Shown: positions 55,647 through 64,000 of the stretch, piece by piece
Position numbering within the stretch: the first letter of the stretch is position 1
Layout: the number at the start of each line of letters is the position of its first letter
Assembly: GCA_029204225.1 (NCBI GenBank)
Contig: CM055099.1
Location: 53,084,231-53,148,230, forward strand
Direction: 5' to 3'
DNA: 64,000 nt
DNA from: Diphasiastrum complanatum
Taxonomy: Eukaryota > Streptophyta > Lycopodiopsida > Lycopodiales > Lycopodiaceae
Translations under genes and position numbers: made by a program
The notes under the pieces: model-generated
What the model saw: only the letters and a program-made list of their open reading frames with translations
What the model was told of the DNA's origin: nothing
Databases searched by the model: none

Positions 55647-56231
55647 TGTTGGGGATAAACTAGTAATGGTGAATGATATTCATTCAACATTCTTTCTAAC
55701 AAAGCAATAATGATTTATCTTTTGCCAATTATTGGGTACTTGTAAATTGTAATAAGTATTGTAATTTGTTGTCAATTTAATCAAAGATTAGGATGATGAA
55801 TTTGTAGGAAATCAAAGTGCCAAGATCCTTCTAACATTCAATCTCCATATGAAAGAAGAAGAGGGGGAAAAAAAAGAAGAAGAAGAAAAAGAAGAGGGAA
55901 AGGGTTAGGCGCCCTCAAGGAGAGAGAAAGTAGTGGCAATGCTTGAAAGGGAATGAATTACAAATGAACAATGAGTACATATAAATAGGCCTTCCAAGGG
56001 CCTAGACTCTTCCAAACCCTAATTATAGGGCACCCCCAAAAGTAAAGATAGGGCCCCTTAACATAATTAGACTTAATTTGGACCCACGAGTTATTATTAG
56101 ACCAAAATTGGGTCCAACTTAGCTAAAACTAACTTAACATGGTCTAAATAATAAACCTAACCCATGGTTCTTGACCTTTTGGGTCAAAGTAACTTATGGG
56201 AAACTAACATTATCATTTATTATTTCTAACA
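55647..56231 (-). repeat. 3' LTR of element P (585 bp)
   Basis: Bounded by TGTTGGGGATAAAC and TTATTTCTAACA. Its outer-U3 part matches 58068-58272 (TAATTATAGGGCACCC, CCTTTTGGGTCAAAGTAAC). Confidence 0.85.
55851..55904 (+). repeat. 54-base pure purine tract
   Basis: Every base from 55851 to 55904 on the + strand is A or G, mostly GAA and GA runs. It lies within the LTR of P. Confidence 0.95.
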
Positions 56232-56242
56232 CCCTCCTTAAA
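56232..56242 (-). other. Polypurine tract of element P
   Basis: Minus strand TTTAAGGAGGG before the LTR start TGTTAGAAATAA. Confidence 0.75.
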
Positions 56243-56856
56243 TGATAATGTAAAAAACATAACATGACATGAAGTAGAATGGAAAAATTGCAACAAAATG
56301 CAAAATGTTGCTTGCTGCCCAAAACAGAAAAAAAAACTCCAACTCGAAGTAGTCGAGGTAGCCGAAATCTCAGCCCCAAAAATGCCCGATGTAGAAGAGA
56401 TGTAGAATACGAAGTGCGGTAGCATCAAGTCGAAGAGTGAAGACAAACATGCTCCATCCAAAGTAGCTAGGTAACCAAAAAACTAGCCACAAGCCAAAAT
56501 ATGGATTTGCAATCCATCAATGATTCTCACATGATTCCATAAGTCTTTTTACCACAAGAAACATAAAGAAGAGTATGATACTCTTTTACCATCACATCCT
56601 CCCGAATCTTACTATCAATGATCTACCCACCAACATTAGGTAAGGCAACACCGTTATCATAAGAAGTAAGCATCAAAACAGGAAAATCAGCATAAGGTAC
56701 TGATTTTGGTGAGGCATGTGTGTTTCCTCCAAGGTAAAAAGATGCTTTGCTATCCCGCAAAGACTCGAACAACCAACAAAAGGCTGTAGCAGGCTGTCCA
56801 ACAGCCACAAAATCACCAACACTTTGATGTCCAAAGTGTTTCAAATGTGGACCTTG

Positions 56857-57537
56857 CTATCCAAAAACCTTCCACAGGCCATTCCCGATGCATAATAGGA
56901 TGCTCACAATGTAACATAGGCTGAAAATGATCAATAAACCATGGCTGAATATGTTGTCCACCATCTTCAAGAAAAAAACCAGCAGCTTACCACTTTGAAC
57001 ACCCAAAAAATCCAACAACACACCACTTTGAACCAAAGTACTAATTGACATGATTTTTTCCCCTCCTCCATTAGTACAAAATGGCTTCAAAGAATGCTTG
57101 ATTTCAACCTTTTCCAAAACATTAACTTGAGAAGCTTGCTCATAAAGTTTTTCACTCATGCATCCATCATTTGCAACAAATGGCTCAAGAGAAGAAGATT
57201 GCTTTACCATACTAACATTCTGATGCAAACTTTTACTTGTAGAAAGACAATGATCAAACTTTGCATTCCTTTGCTCTTCTACTTTCAAAGAGGATGAAGT
57301 AGAGAGGAAAAAGCATGATGATGAATCTTTTATTCGATATATCTTTAAAAGTGTTTCCCAAGAACTTTTAGAGGTCTTGCAAAATCTCAAATGATATAAG
57401 ATAAATCTTGTTACCGATAAAACCTTGATCATCACGTAGATGCCAAACCTCAGCTTGCAATTCCATGAAGAATAGTTGGTGTCATCCAACATATCTTCGT
57501 CCGAACAAGTACGAATTGCTCCAAAATCTCTTGCCAT
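56857..57537 (-). CDS. Gag-like frame of element P
   Basis: An uninterrupted 226-codon frame. The N-terminus (CSDEDMLDDTNYSSWNCKLRFGIYV) carries the copia gag signature of an LDGTNYxxWKxxMR-type motif, and the following CKTSKSSWETLLKIYRI resembles the gag TxKEAWDTL block. The C-terminal half is hydrophobic (LLVFFLKMVDNIFSH, IIFSLCYIVSILLCIG), with no zinc knuckle or protease. It may be a former gag that has drifted or been fused to unrelated sequence. The Met at 57537 fits the copia gag start. Confidence 0.55.
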   Translation of the reverse strand: MARDFGAIRTCSDEDMLDDTNYSSWNCKLRFGIYVMIKVLSVTRFILYHLRFCKTSKSSWETLLKIYRIKDSSSCFFLSTSSSLKVEEQRNAKFDHCLSTSKSLHQNVSMVKQSSSLEPFVANDGCMSEKLYEQASQVNVLEKVEIKHSLKPFCTNGGGEKIMSISTLVQSGVLLDFLGVQSGKLLVFFLKMVDNIFSHGLLIIFSLCYIVSILLCIGNGLWKVFG

Positions 57538-58067
57538 AAGAACCAGCCAAGAAGATAGACTTTTTCAAACCCTAAATGTGCCCTAAAAGATACAAAAATC
57601 AACAAGTATCAAATCTGAAAAATCAGCACCGGAATGTGTTGAAACCACACATTAGATGGATGCAGGAACGCGCCCTCCTACAAGCCTTGTGTGTTAAAAA
57701 TTTCAACCTGAAATTGCATTACAAACTCAAAAAACCAGCAAGCAAAGAATTAGGTTAGCCTCCAACAATGCTTTTTCCGAACCCTTCTTTCTTGCCAAAA
57801 AGTGTGAACAATACATACGGAATGTGATCGGTTCATCACCAAAAATTATTGCCTTCTTCCACACCTGAAAACAAGCAAAAAGAAACGGATCTTCACTTTG
57901 TAAATCAGCAAGGGTGCTGATTTTTCAGCCAAATCAGAAGATAAAAATTGCTTGTAGATGAGCGCCCTCCTGCAAAGGAGCAAATCTGAAAAATAGGGCA
58001 ACAGCGGACCAATGGAAGTAGAATAAACCTACAAGGATGTGGGCGACCTAAAAGCAGCCCCGATACT
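57538..58067 (-). other. 5' leader and degraded PBS of element P
   Basis: Non-coding sequence with two or three CGCCCTCCTRC-like strings. AGCCCCGATAC at 58057-58067 may be a decayed primer-binding site (minus strand GTATCGGGGCT versus GTATCAGAGCT). Confidence 0.4.
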
Positions 58068-58272
58068 AATTATAGGGCACCCTTAAAAGTCAAGATAGGG
58101 CCCCTTAACTTAATTAGACTTTTCTTGAACCCACGAGTTATTACTAGACCAAAATTGGGACCAACTTAGCTAAAACTAACTTAACATGGTCTAAATAATA
58201 AACGCAACCCATGGTTACACAAGTCTCGACCTTTTGGGTCAAAGTAACCTATGCAAAACGTTATTTCTAACA
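58068..58272 (-). repeat. Truncated 5' LTR of element P
   Basis: Matches the outer 220 bases of the 3' LTR and ends GTTATTTCTAACA. The inner part (about 370 bases toward the PBS) is missing. Confidence 0.8.
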
Positions 58273-58857
58273 AAATTTTGATTTTGGCATCTAGTCACTT
58301 GAAATTTTGAAATTTGAAACACACTATATAGTTACTTAATTGATGCTTAGTCAACCTAAATTCTGAAATTCATGGTTGAAAACTAGAAAAAAAAAAATTG
58401 CAAAACTAGAAACCCTAAGTCCAATTTGCTGATTTTGTCCATTCGAATAGGTTAGATCTGTCTGATGCGAATCAAGCAAAAAACTTTATATCCATCACCA
58501 ATAGTTTTCCAATCACTTTTCCCCCTCCCCAATTAGCTTGTTGTACAAGCTACATAGTTGATCCATTGTGGCAAATTTTGATATCCAAGCAGTGGATTCT
58601 CTTCTCTTGCTCTTTTCATCAATGATTCTCTTCTCTTGCTCTTCTCATCAATGATTGAGTACCAAAATTTGGTAGGGTCGCTGGTCGCTACTTGAAATGA
58701 CGTAGCTGTAGCAGTAAGCTGAACCAGTCTCTATCAATAAAGATGAGGTTATTGGATGACAGCAAAGGGGATCTTGTGCGATCGCAACGGAAGTCCTGTT
58801 TAGGGATTGACGATTTTAGAAAGAATGAACATGAAATGGTAACTTGTTATGCTAAAT
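58273..58857. other. Unassigned segment with a short tandem repeat
   Basis: AT-rich, no gene seen. It contains a 29-base unit repeated twice (58595-58623 and 58624-58652; GATTCTCTTCTCTTGCTC...), with one base difference between copies. Confidence 0.6.
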
Positions 58858-59235
58858 CACATTGGGCATTTAACGTGGACAACAGGAAATCTAGCTTGGG
58901 TTGTCTTCCTGCTTGAAGGAGCAGGTTGGCTCAAAAAGTGACATGCAGTCTGCAGTTGCACTACCGATAACTGAGATAGAATACATGGTTGTCTGCCAAC
59001 CAGCCAAGGAGCAACGTCGATCAGAAGTTTCTGAGAGGACCTTGGAAGGAAGAATGGAAGTCCTCTGTCCATGGACAACGACATTCAAGGCTGCTTATTC
59101 CTTCGGACTCCTGAATTTCACAGGAGAACAAAGCATATCACAGTCAGTACCAATTCATTACGAGAAGGTCAAGAAATAAGGCATCAAGTGCAACAATTTT
59201 GACCGATAACATAGTTGAAATAATTTAAACACTTG
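58858..59235 (+). pseudogene. Copia RNase H fragment Q
   Basis: Plus strand. Readable blocks are QSAVALPITEIEYMVV (counterpart of ALSTTEAEYMA), then, in another frame, RTKHITVSTNSLREGQE (counterpart of RTKHIDVRYHFIREL) and LKELIGV near 59230. Frames shift several times. No other domain of this element is attached upstream. Confidence 0.65.
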
Positions 59236-59934
59236 AAGGAATTGATTGGTGTGATCAAAATTGCACAACGTTGTCAACCGTGAACTGTGGGAGAGTCTTG
59301 ACGATAGACAATCCGCTCTTGTGTTTATTACAGATGGTGCCATGTTTGTATAAATATGTATGTACTATGTCTGCAAATAATTGTTTGTGTATGTCCGTTG
59401 TTTGATGTTATTTGCTAGCTAATTGCACGCCTTTGGTCTCTCTTTTTCCTCTTCATCTTCCCTTACATACTGCAATCTCTTGACAATAAGTTTGCTTTGC
59501 AGTGACGTTGAGTGCTCGATTCCTAGGTAGTGTTAACGATATGAATCTTAGAAAAGATCCATATACTTAGCGGTTACCATCAACTTAACTGAAATACTGT
59601 TTTCAACACTCTGAGATTGTGCTAAATTGCTCTCTATTGAGATTATTATTCTATTTCTTTGTGTTCCCATTGGAAGGTGCATAGCTTGAGGGAAGGTGCT
59701 TGGGCCTCCTCTTGCCTCCTTTTATTGCTTAGTTTAGCAATCTTGCTAGTTGGGTTTGCCTTAGCAAGGATTTTTATCGTTGTTTCTAATTAGTTTTATT
59801 TTCATTTCGGGCACTAGTTGGGTAAGCCTTAGTGCTCCCATCTTTGTTGATTATTTCTGTACTTCCATTTAAGCTTATTGTAGAAACTTAGAAAGTGGAC
59901 GAATCTCTACATCCCTATACTACACTCGTAAGTA
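59236..59934. other. Unassigned segment between Q and R
   Basis: Could contain the 3' LTR of Q and the LTR and leader of R, but no boundary was found. A TATAAATA lies at about 59349. No PBS could be recognised for R. Confidence 0.35.
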
Positions 59935-61250
59935 GATCTAGCCACCGCACGAACTAGAAATACTTTCGATGATGCAGATAGCTATGTCTCGCAATTTGAG
60001 TCAATTGCTAATGCAAATAACAAAGGAACTGACGTAGATAAACTGCAAATCTTCCTTGGTCTGCTGAGAAAGCAGGCACGCATATGGTACAGTTAAGTTG
60101 AACCAGGCCGCGTAGGAACCTGGTTACTACTTGAAGATGTGTTTTTGAACCAGTTCAGAGAAATTGGTTATAAGTCTAGAATTCTGAGACGTCTGAACAA
60201 TGTTCAAAAGAAGACTAAAGAATCTTTTCAAAAATATACACGAAAGGTTAAAAATCTTATAGGAAAACTAACCGGTGTATATCCCGTTGATATGCAAATC
60301 GAATGGTTTTTGGTTGGTATACCACCAAAGATTGATCGGTATTGCAAACAAGGGGATGTGACCTCTTTAGTAGCAGTAATAGCTAGTGCCAAAAATTTCT
60401 AGACCTCGAAACTAGCACGAAAGCGACGCTCAACTAAAAGATTTCGTAAGTCTAAGACTGATTCCAGTGACAACGATGATGATTCAGATTTTGACTCAAG
60501 TACCAGTTCTTCAAGCTCGGAGTCCGAAAGCAGCAATTCATCAGAATCAGAAGCTGATGAAGGAGACAAAAGAAATAAACGACGATCCAAACGAAAGGAC
60601 GACACGAAAACCATCGAGGATAAGTCATCAACTTCTAAAGTCGAAAAGCTTTGGAAGAGTAATATGGCTGACCTTAATAAAAAGTTTATTGATTTGAAAG
60701 TGCAGATCTTTGAAGTTGCACACAAAAGACCAAAAGCGTCTTCTTCCAACTCAAGAATGTGGTGTACGAAATGTGGAACTTCTGGACATACTAAGTTAGT
60801 CTGCACCACTGTGAATGTCAAGTATATTGAAGATCCTGCCTAGGAGGTACTTTTTATTTTTCAAAATGATGCGACTACTAACTATGTTCAGGGTACTGTA
60901 GCATCAACCCAGCAGAATAGACCAAAGTTTGCACCAAGAAAACATAATCCTCCTAAATTTGTTGGACCCGCGAAGTCTCAAACCGCGACTAAACCAGTGT
61001 CTGGCAACTGCTACAACTGTGGAGAGTCGGGACATTTTTCACCTAACTGTCCTCAGCCACGAAAGCCGATCGGTTATGTACCATTATGATCGAATTGCAA
61101 GGAGCTTGGCCACAAGTATCCTGACTGCCCTCAGCCGTAGAAGCTGCAACCCAAATATCAGTATGTAGCAACACCAGCTGTTGCAGACTCGAAAACAAAA
61201 GTTTCGACTGATGTTGTTGTGTAGAGAATTGATGTTTCGCGAAGACAGAT
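59935..61250 (+). pseudogene. Ty3/gypsy element R gag
   Basis: Gag reading from about 59950 (NTFDDADSYVSQFESIANAN) through LLRKQARIWYS-stop-VEPG, FLNQFREIGYKSRILRRL and IEWFLVGIPPKIDRY. After a TAG at 60400 follows a very acidic, Ser-rich stretch (SSTSSSSSESESSNSSESE) and then three zinc knuckles: CTKCGTSGHTKLVC, CYNCGESGHFSPNC and the damaged SNCKELGHKYPDC. Stops in one frame (60094, 60400, 60841, 61087, 61138, 61222) are mainly TAG/TGA at places expected to be Gln or Arg. The start of gag is not visible. Confidence 0.82.
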
Positions 61251-62280
61251 GATCAGTCATGGCCAGGTGACATGGAGAAGATATTTAAAGTCACAACGAG
61301 AAGCAAAGGCTCCTCGAAATCCGAACATAAATCTTGAACAAAGTGCAAAAAATCTTCGAAGAAGAAATCTTCTAGCAAGTCAACAAACAAATCCACGACT
61401 AAAGAAGATCTTAAAGATGACCCCGACTATGACCGCGATGCTGCAAAATTATTTTTGCAAAAGATATCTCAGCAGAAGTGAAAGAAATTATCAACACTGA
61501 ACTTTAGTCAGCTACTGTAGAGAAGGTGGTCACGTTCGAGGAAGGGGACGACGAAATCATGAAGACTAAATTGTCTAGTGCTGTTATTGACAAGCCAATA
61601 TCGAAATTGAAGATGAAGGATTATGATATAATGATTGATATTGGATCTCTTCGTCCAAACATTACTTTTGAGCAAATGTTGGCAGATAACACTTATTACA
61701 AAAAGCAACTGAAAGGTCTTTCTACCCCTAGAAAGAAGAAAAAAGTTTCTTTGCCAAATGCTGGTGTTTTTGTCTATTGATTTAGGTGATCTCGGTGCAT
61801 CTGAAATTGATGTTACCATTGCGGGATGCTTGATTGAAAAAGTGCCAATAGACTTTGGTTCCAGCATGAACATAATAACAGAAGATACAAACTCATGCTT
61901 TGGGGCTGACTGACATTCAACCGACACAGCGAAATATCAAGTTAGTTGATTCGACGCGACGAAAACCTGTTGGAGAATTGAAGGATGTAACTGTTTACAT
62001 TCAAGCCAAGCCTTTCACAATGAATTTTATAGTTATCAAACGACTTGGTTTGTCATCTTATTATGTGCTAATTGGGCGGCCCTGGCTTTATCAATCACAT
62101 GCAAGTGTTCATTGGAAATCCAGAGAGTTGAGATTTCAAACTGGTGAGACCAATAATCGAGGTAAGCCAACAAAACAAATAATTACCTGGAGTCGTGACA
62201 AATATGAAGGTGAAATCCTTTCTCTGACACCAGTTTTAGCTCAGAAGAAACTTCTTATGCCTTAAATATTTTCTCTACTG
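61251..62280 (+). pseudogene. Element R protease region
   Basis: A linker frame (61526-61780) with KPISKLKMKDYDIMIDIGSL leads into the protease. The catalytic turn reads VPIDFGSSMNIIT near 61850, where DSG is expected, so the Ser after the catalytic Asp is Phe. A frameshift follows. The frame 61900-62265 then carries RKPVGELKDVTVYIQAKPF and YYVLIGRPWLYQSHASVHW, the conserved end of gypsy proteases. Confidence 0.82.
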
Positions 62281-64000
62281 GATCTGACATTGAAGTGCAA
62301 TATTTTGAATGCTATGAGAATACTGACGAAGAAGAATTCTTCGATGCCTGCAACGCTGAAGCAGATGTTTTGTATGAAGAAATTAAAGTTGCAGACACAA
62401 ACTCGAAAGAGTCTGATGATTCGAGTGATGAATCTAAATACGAATTTGGTAACAAGAACCAGGCTGGCGACAAGAATACAGCTGTACAGTCAACCATGCG
62501 CGAAATTCATGGCCATACCAAGGCCAGTATAACAGAAGGTATCATTCTACCAGATTCTACTGAACTAATTGAACTTGCACCTAGCAGATTTGTGCATGTT
62601 TCACTTGGAGAATCGGAATTAGCGGAATTTACAGAATTGCTAAAGGAGTATCAAGATGTTTTTGTCTGGTCGCTCGACAATTTGAAAGGTATACCTGTAG
62701 AATTTGGAGAGCACCGTATTGATCTTAAAGAAGACGCTGTACCTGTTCGACAGAGACAGTCATCTCAATCCAAAGTACTCCCTCATGGTTAAGGACAAAC
62801 TCAACAAGCACCTTAAGACAGGTATTATCTATCCCGTCTTAAGCAGTGAATGGGTTTCACCCATTATTGTTGTTCCAAAGAAGAAAACTGACAAAATAAG
62901 AATATGCCAGGATTTTCGCAAGCTCAATGTTGTCACAAGGAAGGATCATCATCCTCTGCCCTTCACTGATTCCATCCTAGATCATGTTGCTGGTCAAGAG
63001 CGTTACAGTTTCTGTGACAGTTTCTCTGGTTATAATCAGGTTGGAGTGCGAAAGGAGGATCATTCAAAGACCACATTCACTATGGATTGGGCCACTTATG
63101 CCTACAACAAAACGCCCTTTGGGAAATGCACCAGCAACTTTTCAGCAAATCATGATGTTAATTTTCGGTGCCTTCCTAAGAACTTTTCTTGAAATCTTTA
63201 TTGATGATTTCTGTGTATATAGTGATATAAAGACACATTTACAGAAGCTGAAACTAATATTGCAATGGTGTTGAGATGCTTGTTTATCCCTTCATCCAGA
63301 GAAATGTTTTTTTCGGTATGAAAGAAGAAATATTACTTGGACACAAAATATCAAACAAAGGAATAGAAGTCGACAAAAATAAAGTCGAGCTTATAAAGAA
63401 TCTCCAGACACCAACCAATCTACGTGAATTAAGAGATATCTTAGGACATGTCGGCTATTATTGGAGATTTATCCAAAGTCATGCTTCTATTGCTGCCTCT
63501 CTTACTCATCTACTCAAGAAACAAGTGGAATACTTGTGGACAAATGAACAGTAGAAAGCATTCGAAGAACTTAAGCAAAGGTTGATTGATGCTCCTATTC
63601 TGAGACCACCCAACTGGGCTATTTTATTTCATAGTCATGTTGATGTTTCTGCATTTGCTATTGGCGTCTGCCTGAGCCAGAAGGATGATCTGAAGAAAGA
63701 TCATCCCATCTACTATGCGAGTCGACAGCTTAGTGCCTTAAAGAAGAATTATTCGGCTACAGAAAGGGAAGCACTTGGAATGATTTTCACTGTTAAAAAA
63801 TTTTGGCATTATTTGTTGGGATATGCATTTATTTTTCACGTTGATCACTATGCTCTAAAGTATCTTGTGAATAAACCAGATCTATTAGGACGAATTGCTC
63901 GATGGGTTCTACTTCTGTAGGAATTCACTTATCAAGTAGAACTTTGCCAAGGAAAATATCATACGAATGTTGATTATCTATCGCGACTCAGCGCGGGTTG
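62281..64000 (+). pseudogene. Element R RT-RNase H, continues past the window
   Basis: An acidic linker (62295-62792, EYQDVFVWSLDNLKGIP) precedes the RT. RT blocks are NPKYSLMVKDKLNKHLKTGI, SSEWVSPIIVVPKKKTDKI, ICQDFRKLNVVTRKDHHPL, CDSFSGYNQVGVRKEDHSKT and YNKTPFGKC. After a frameshift near 63140 come APATFQQIMMLIFGAFL and the catalytic EIFIDDFCVYS. RNase H follows: GHKISNKGIEVDKNKVELI, GHVGYYWRFIQSHASIAA, HVDVSAFAIGVCLSQK, YYASRQLSALKKNYSATERE and GKYHTNVDYLSRLSAG at the window end. Stops occur at 63272, 63553 and 63918. This resembles non-chromoviral gypsy (Athila/Tat-like) RT more than chromoviral RT. The integrase should lie beyond 64000. Confidence 0.88.

Larger units (their letters stand above)
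55647..58272 (-). mobile_element. Non-autonomous LTR element P
   Basis: A minus-strand element of 2.6 kb with a full LTR (55647-56231), polypurine tract, a short internal region with one gag-like frame, and a truncated second LTR (58068-58272). No protease, integrase or RT motif was found. The size and content fit a large non-autonomous LTR derivative. Flanking 5-mers (TTCCT and AAATT) do not match. Confidence 0.72.

Noticed and set aside
55642-58277. Target duplication for element P
   Set aside because: The flanking 5-mers TTCCT and AAATT do not match.
60399-60821. 140-codon minus-strand Ser/Leu-rich frame
   Set aside because: Mirror of the acidic Ser-rich tract of R gag.
1-64000. CRISPR arrays, rRNA genes, tRNA genes, bacterial operons or ribosome-binding sites
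   Set aside because: No regularly spaced direct repeats of CRISPR type and no rRNA cores were seen. The tRNA-like strings are retroelement primer sites. The sequence is plant nuclear in character.

Overview
This is an AT-rich stretch of nuclear DNA from a vascular plant, probably a seed plant. Nearly all of it is LTR retrotransposons, mostly Ty1/copia with some Ty3/gypsy, in every state from almost complete to a few hundred bases of relic. The plant call rests on repeated copia primer-binding sites complementary to initiator tRNA-Met (TGGTATCAGAGC), on plant-type copia and gypsy polyproteins, and on one host-like gene of the FCP1/NIF phosphatase family. There are no bacterial operons, CRISPR arrays or rRNA genes, and I recognised no tRNA gene. 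Letters A-T below are my own labels for elements.

Layout. 1-8.0 kb: two related copia elements on the + strand, A (truncated) and B. 8.0-10.9 kb: copia D on the - strand with a complete 5' LTR, inserted into copia gag E. 12.2-16.0 kb: a lone copia LTR plus PBS (G, +) abutting gypsy element T (-), which has a gag relic and a large LTR. 16.0-32.3 kb: a three-level nest. Copia C (+) carries copia I (-) in its 3' LTR, and I carries gypsy-type element H (+, two LTRs, near-matching target-site duplication) between its gag and pol. 32.3-37.0 kb: a decayed possible LTR region and copia K (+). 37.0-40.6 kb: copia relics L and M (-) and an H-like LTR relic. 40.5-42.1 kb: a transposase-associated-like domain, a 243-bp tandem duplication and an FCP1-like gene with one internal stop. 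42.7-46.9 kb: copia pieces O, N and J. 46.9-52.2 kb: copia F (-), the best preserved copia, with both LTRs. 52.3-53.1 kb: a solo LTR of the D family with a perfect 5-bp target duplication. 53.1-55.6 kb: mostly unassigned, with one possible spliced gene. 55.6-58.3 kb: non-autonomous LTR element P. 58.3-64 kb: copia relic Q, then gypsy element R (+), which runs off the window end.

The elements carry the usual gene order: gag with CCHC zinc knuckle, protease, integrase, RT and RNase H for copia; gag, protease, RT, RNase H for gypsy. All coding regions are broken by stops, frameshifts or internal deletions, so none looks autonomous now. Many stops fit C-to-T decay of methylated DNA (CAG to TAG, TGG to TGA/TAG). 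The least familiar material is the 3' part of H, which has protein-like reading frames I do not recognise running into the 3' LTR, and the FCP1-like gene with its unusual C-terminal tail.
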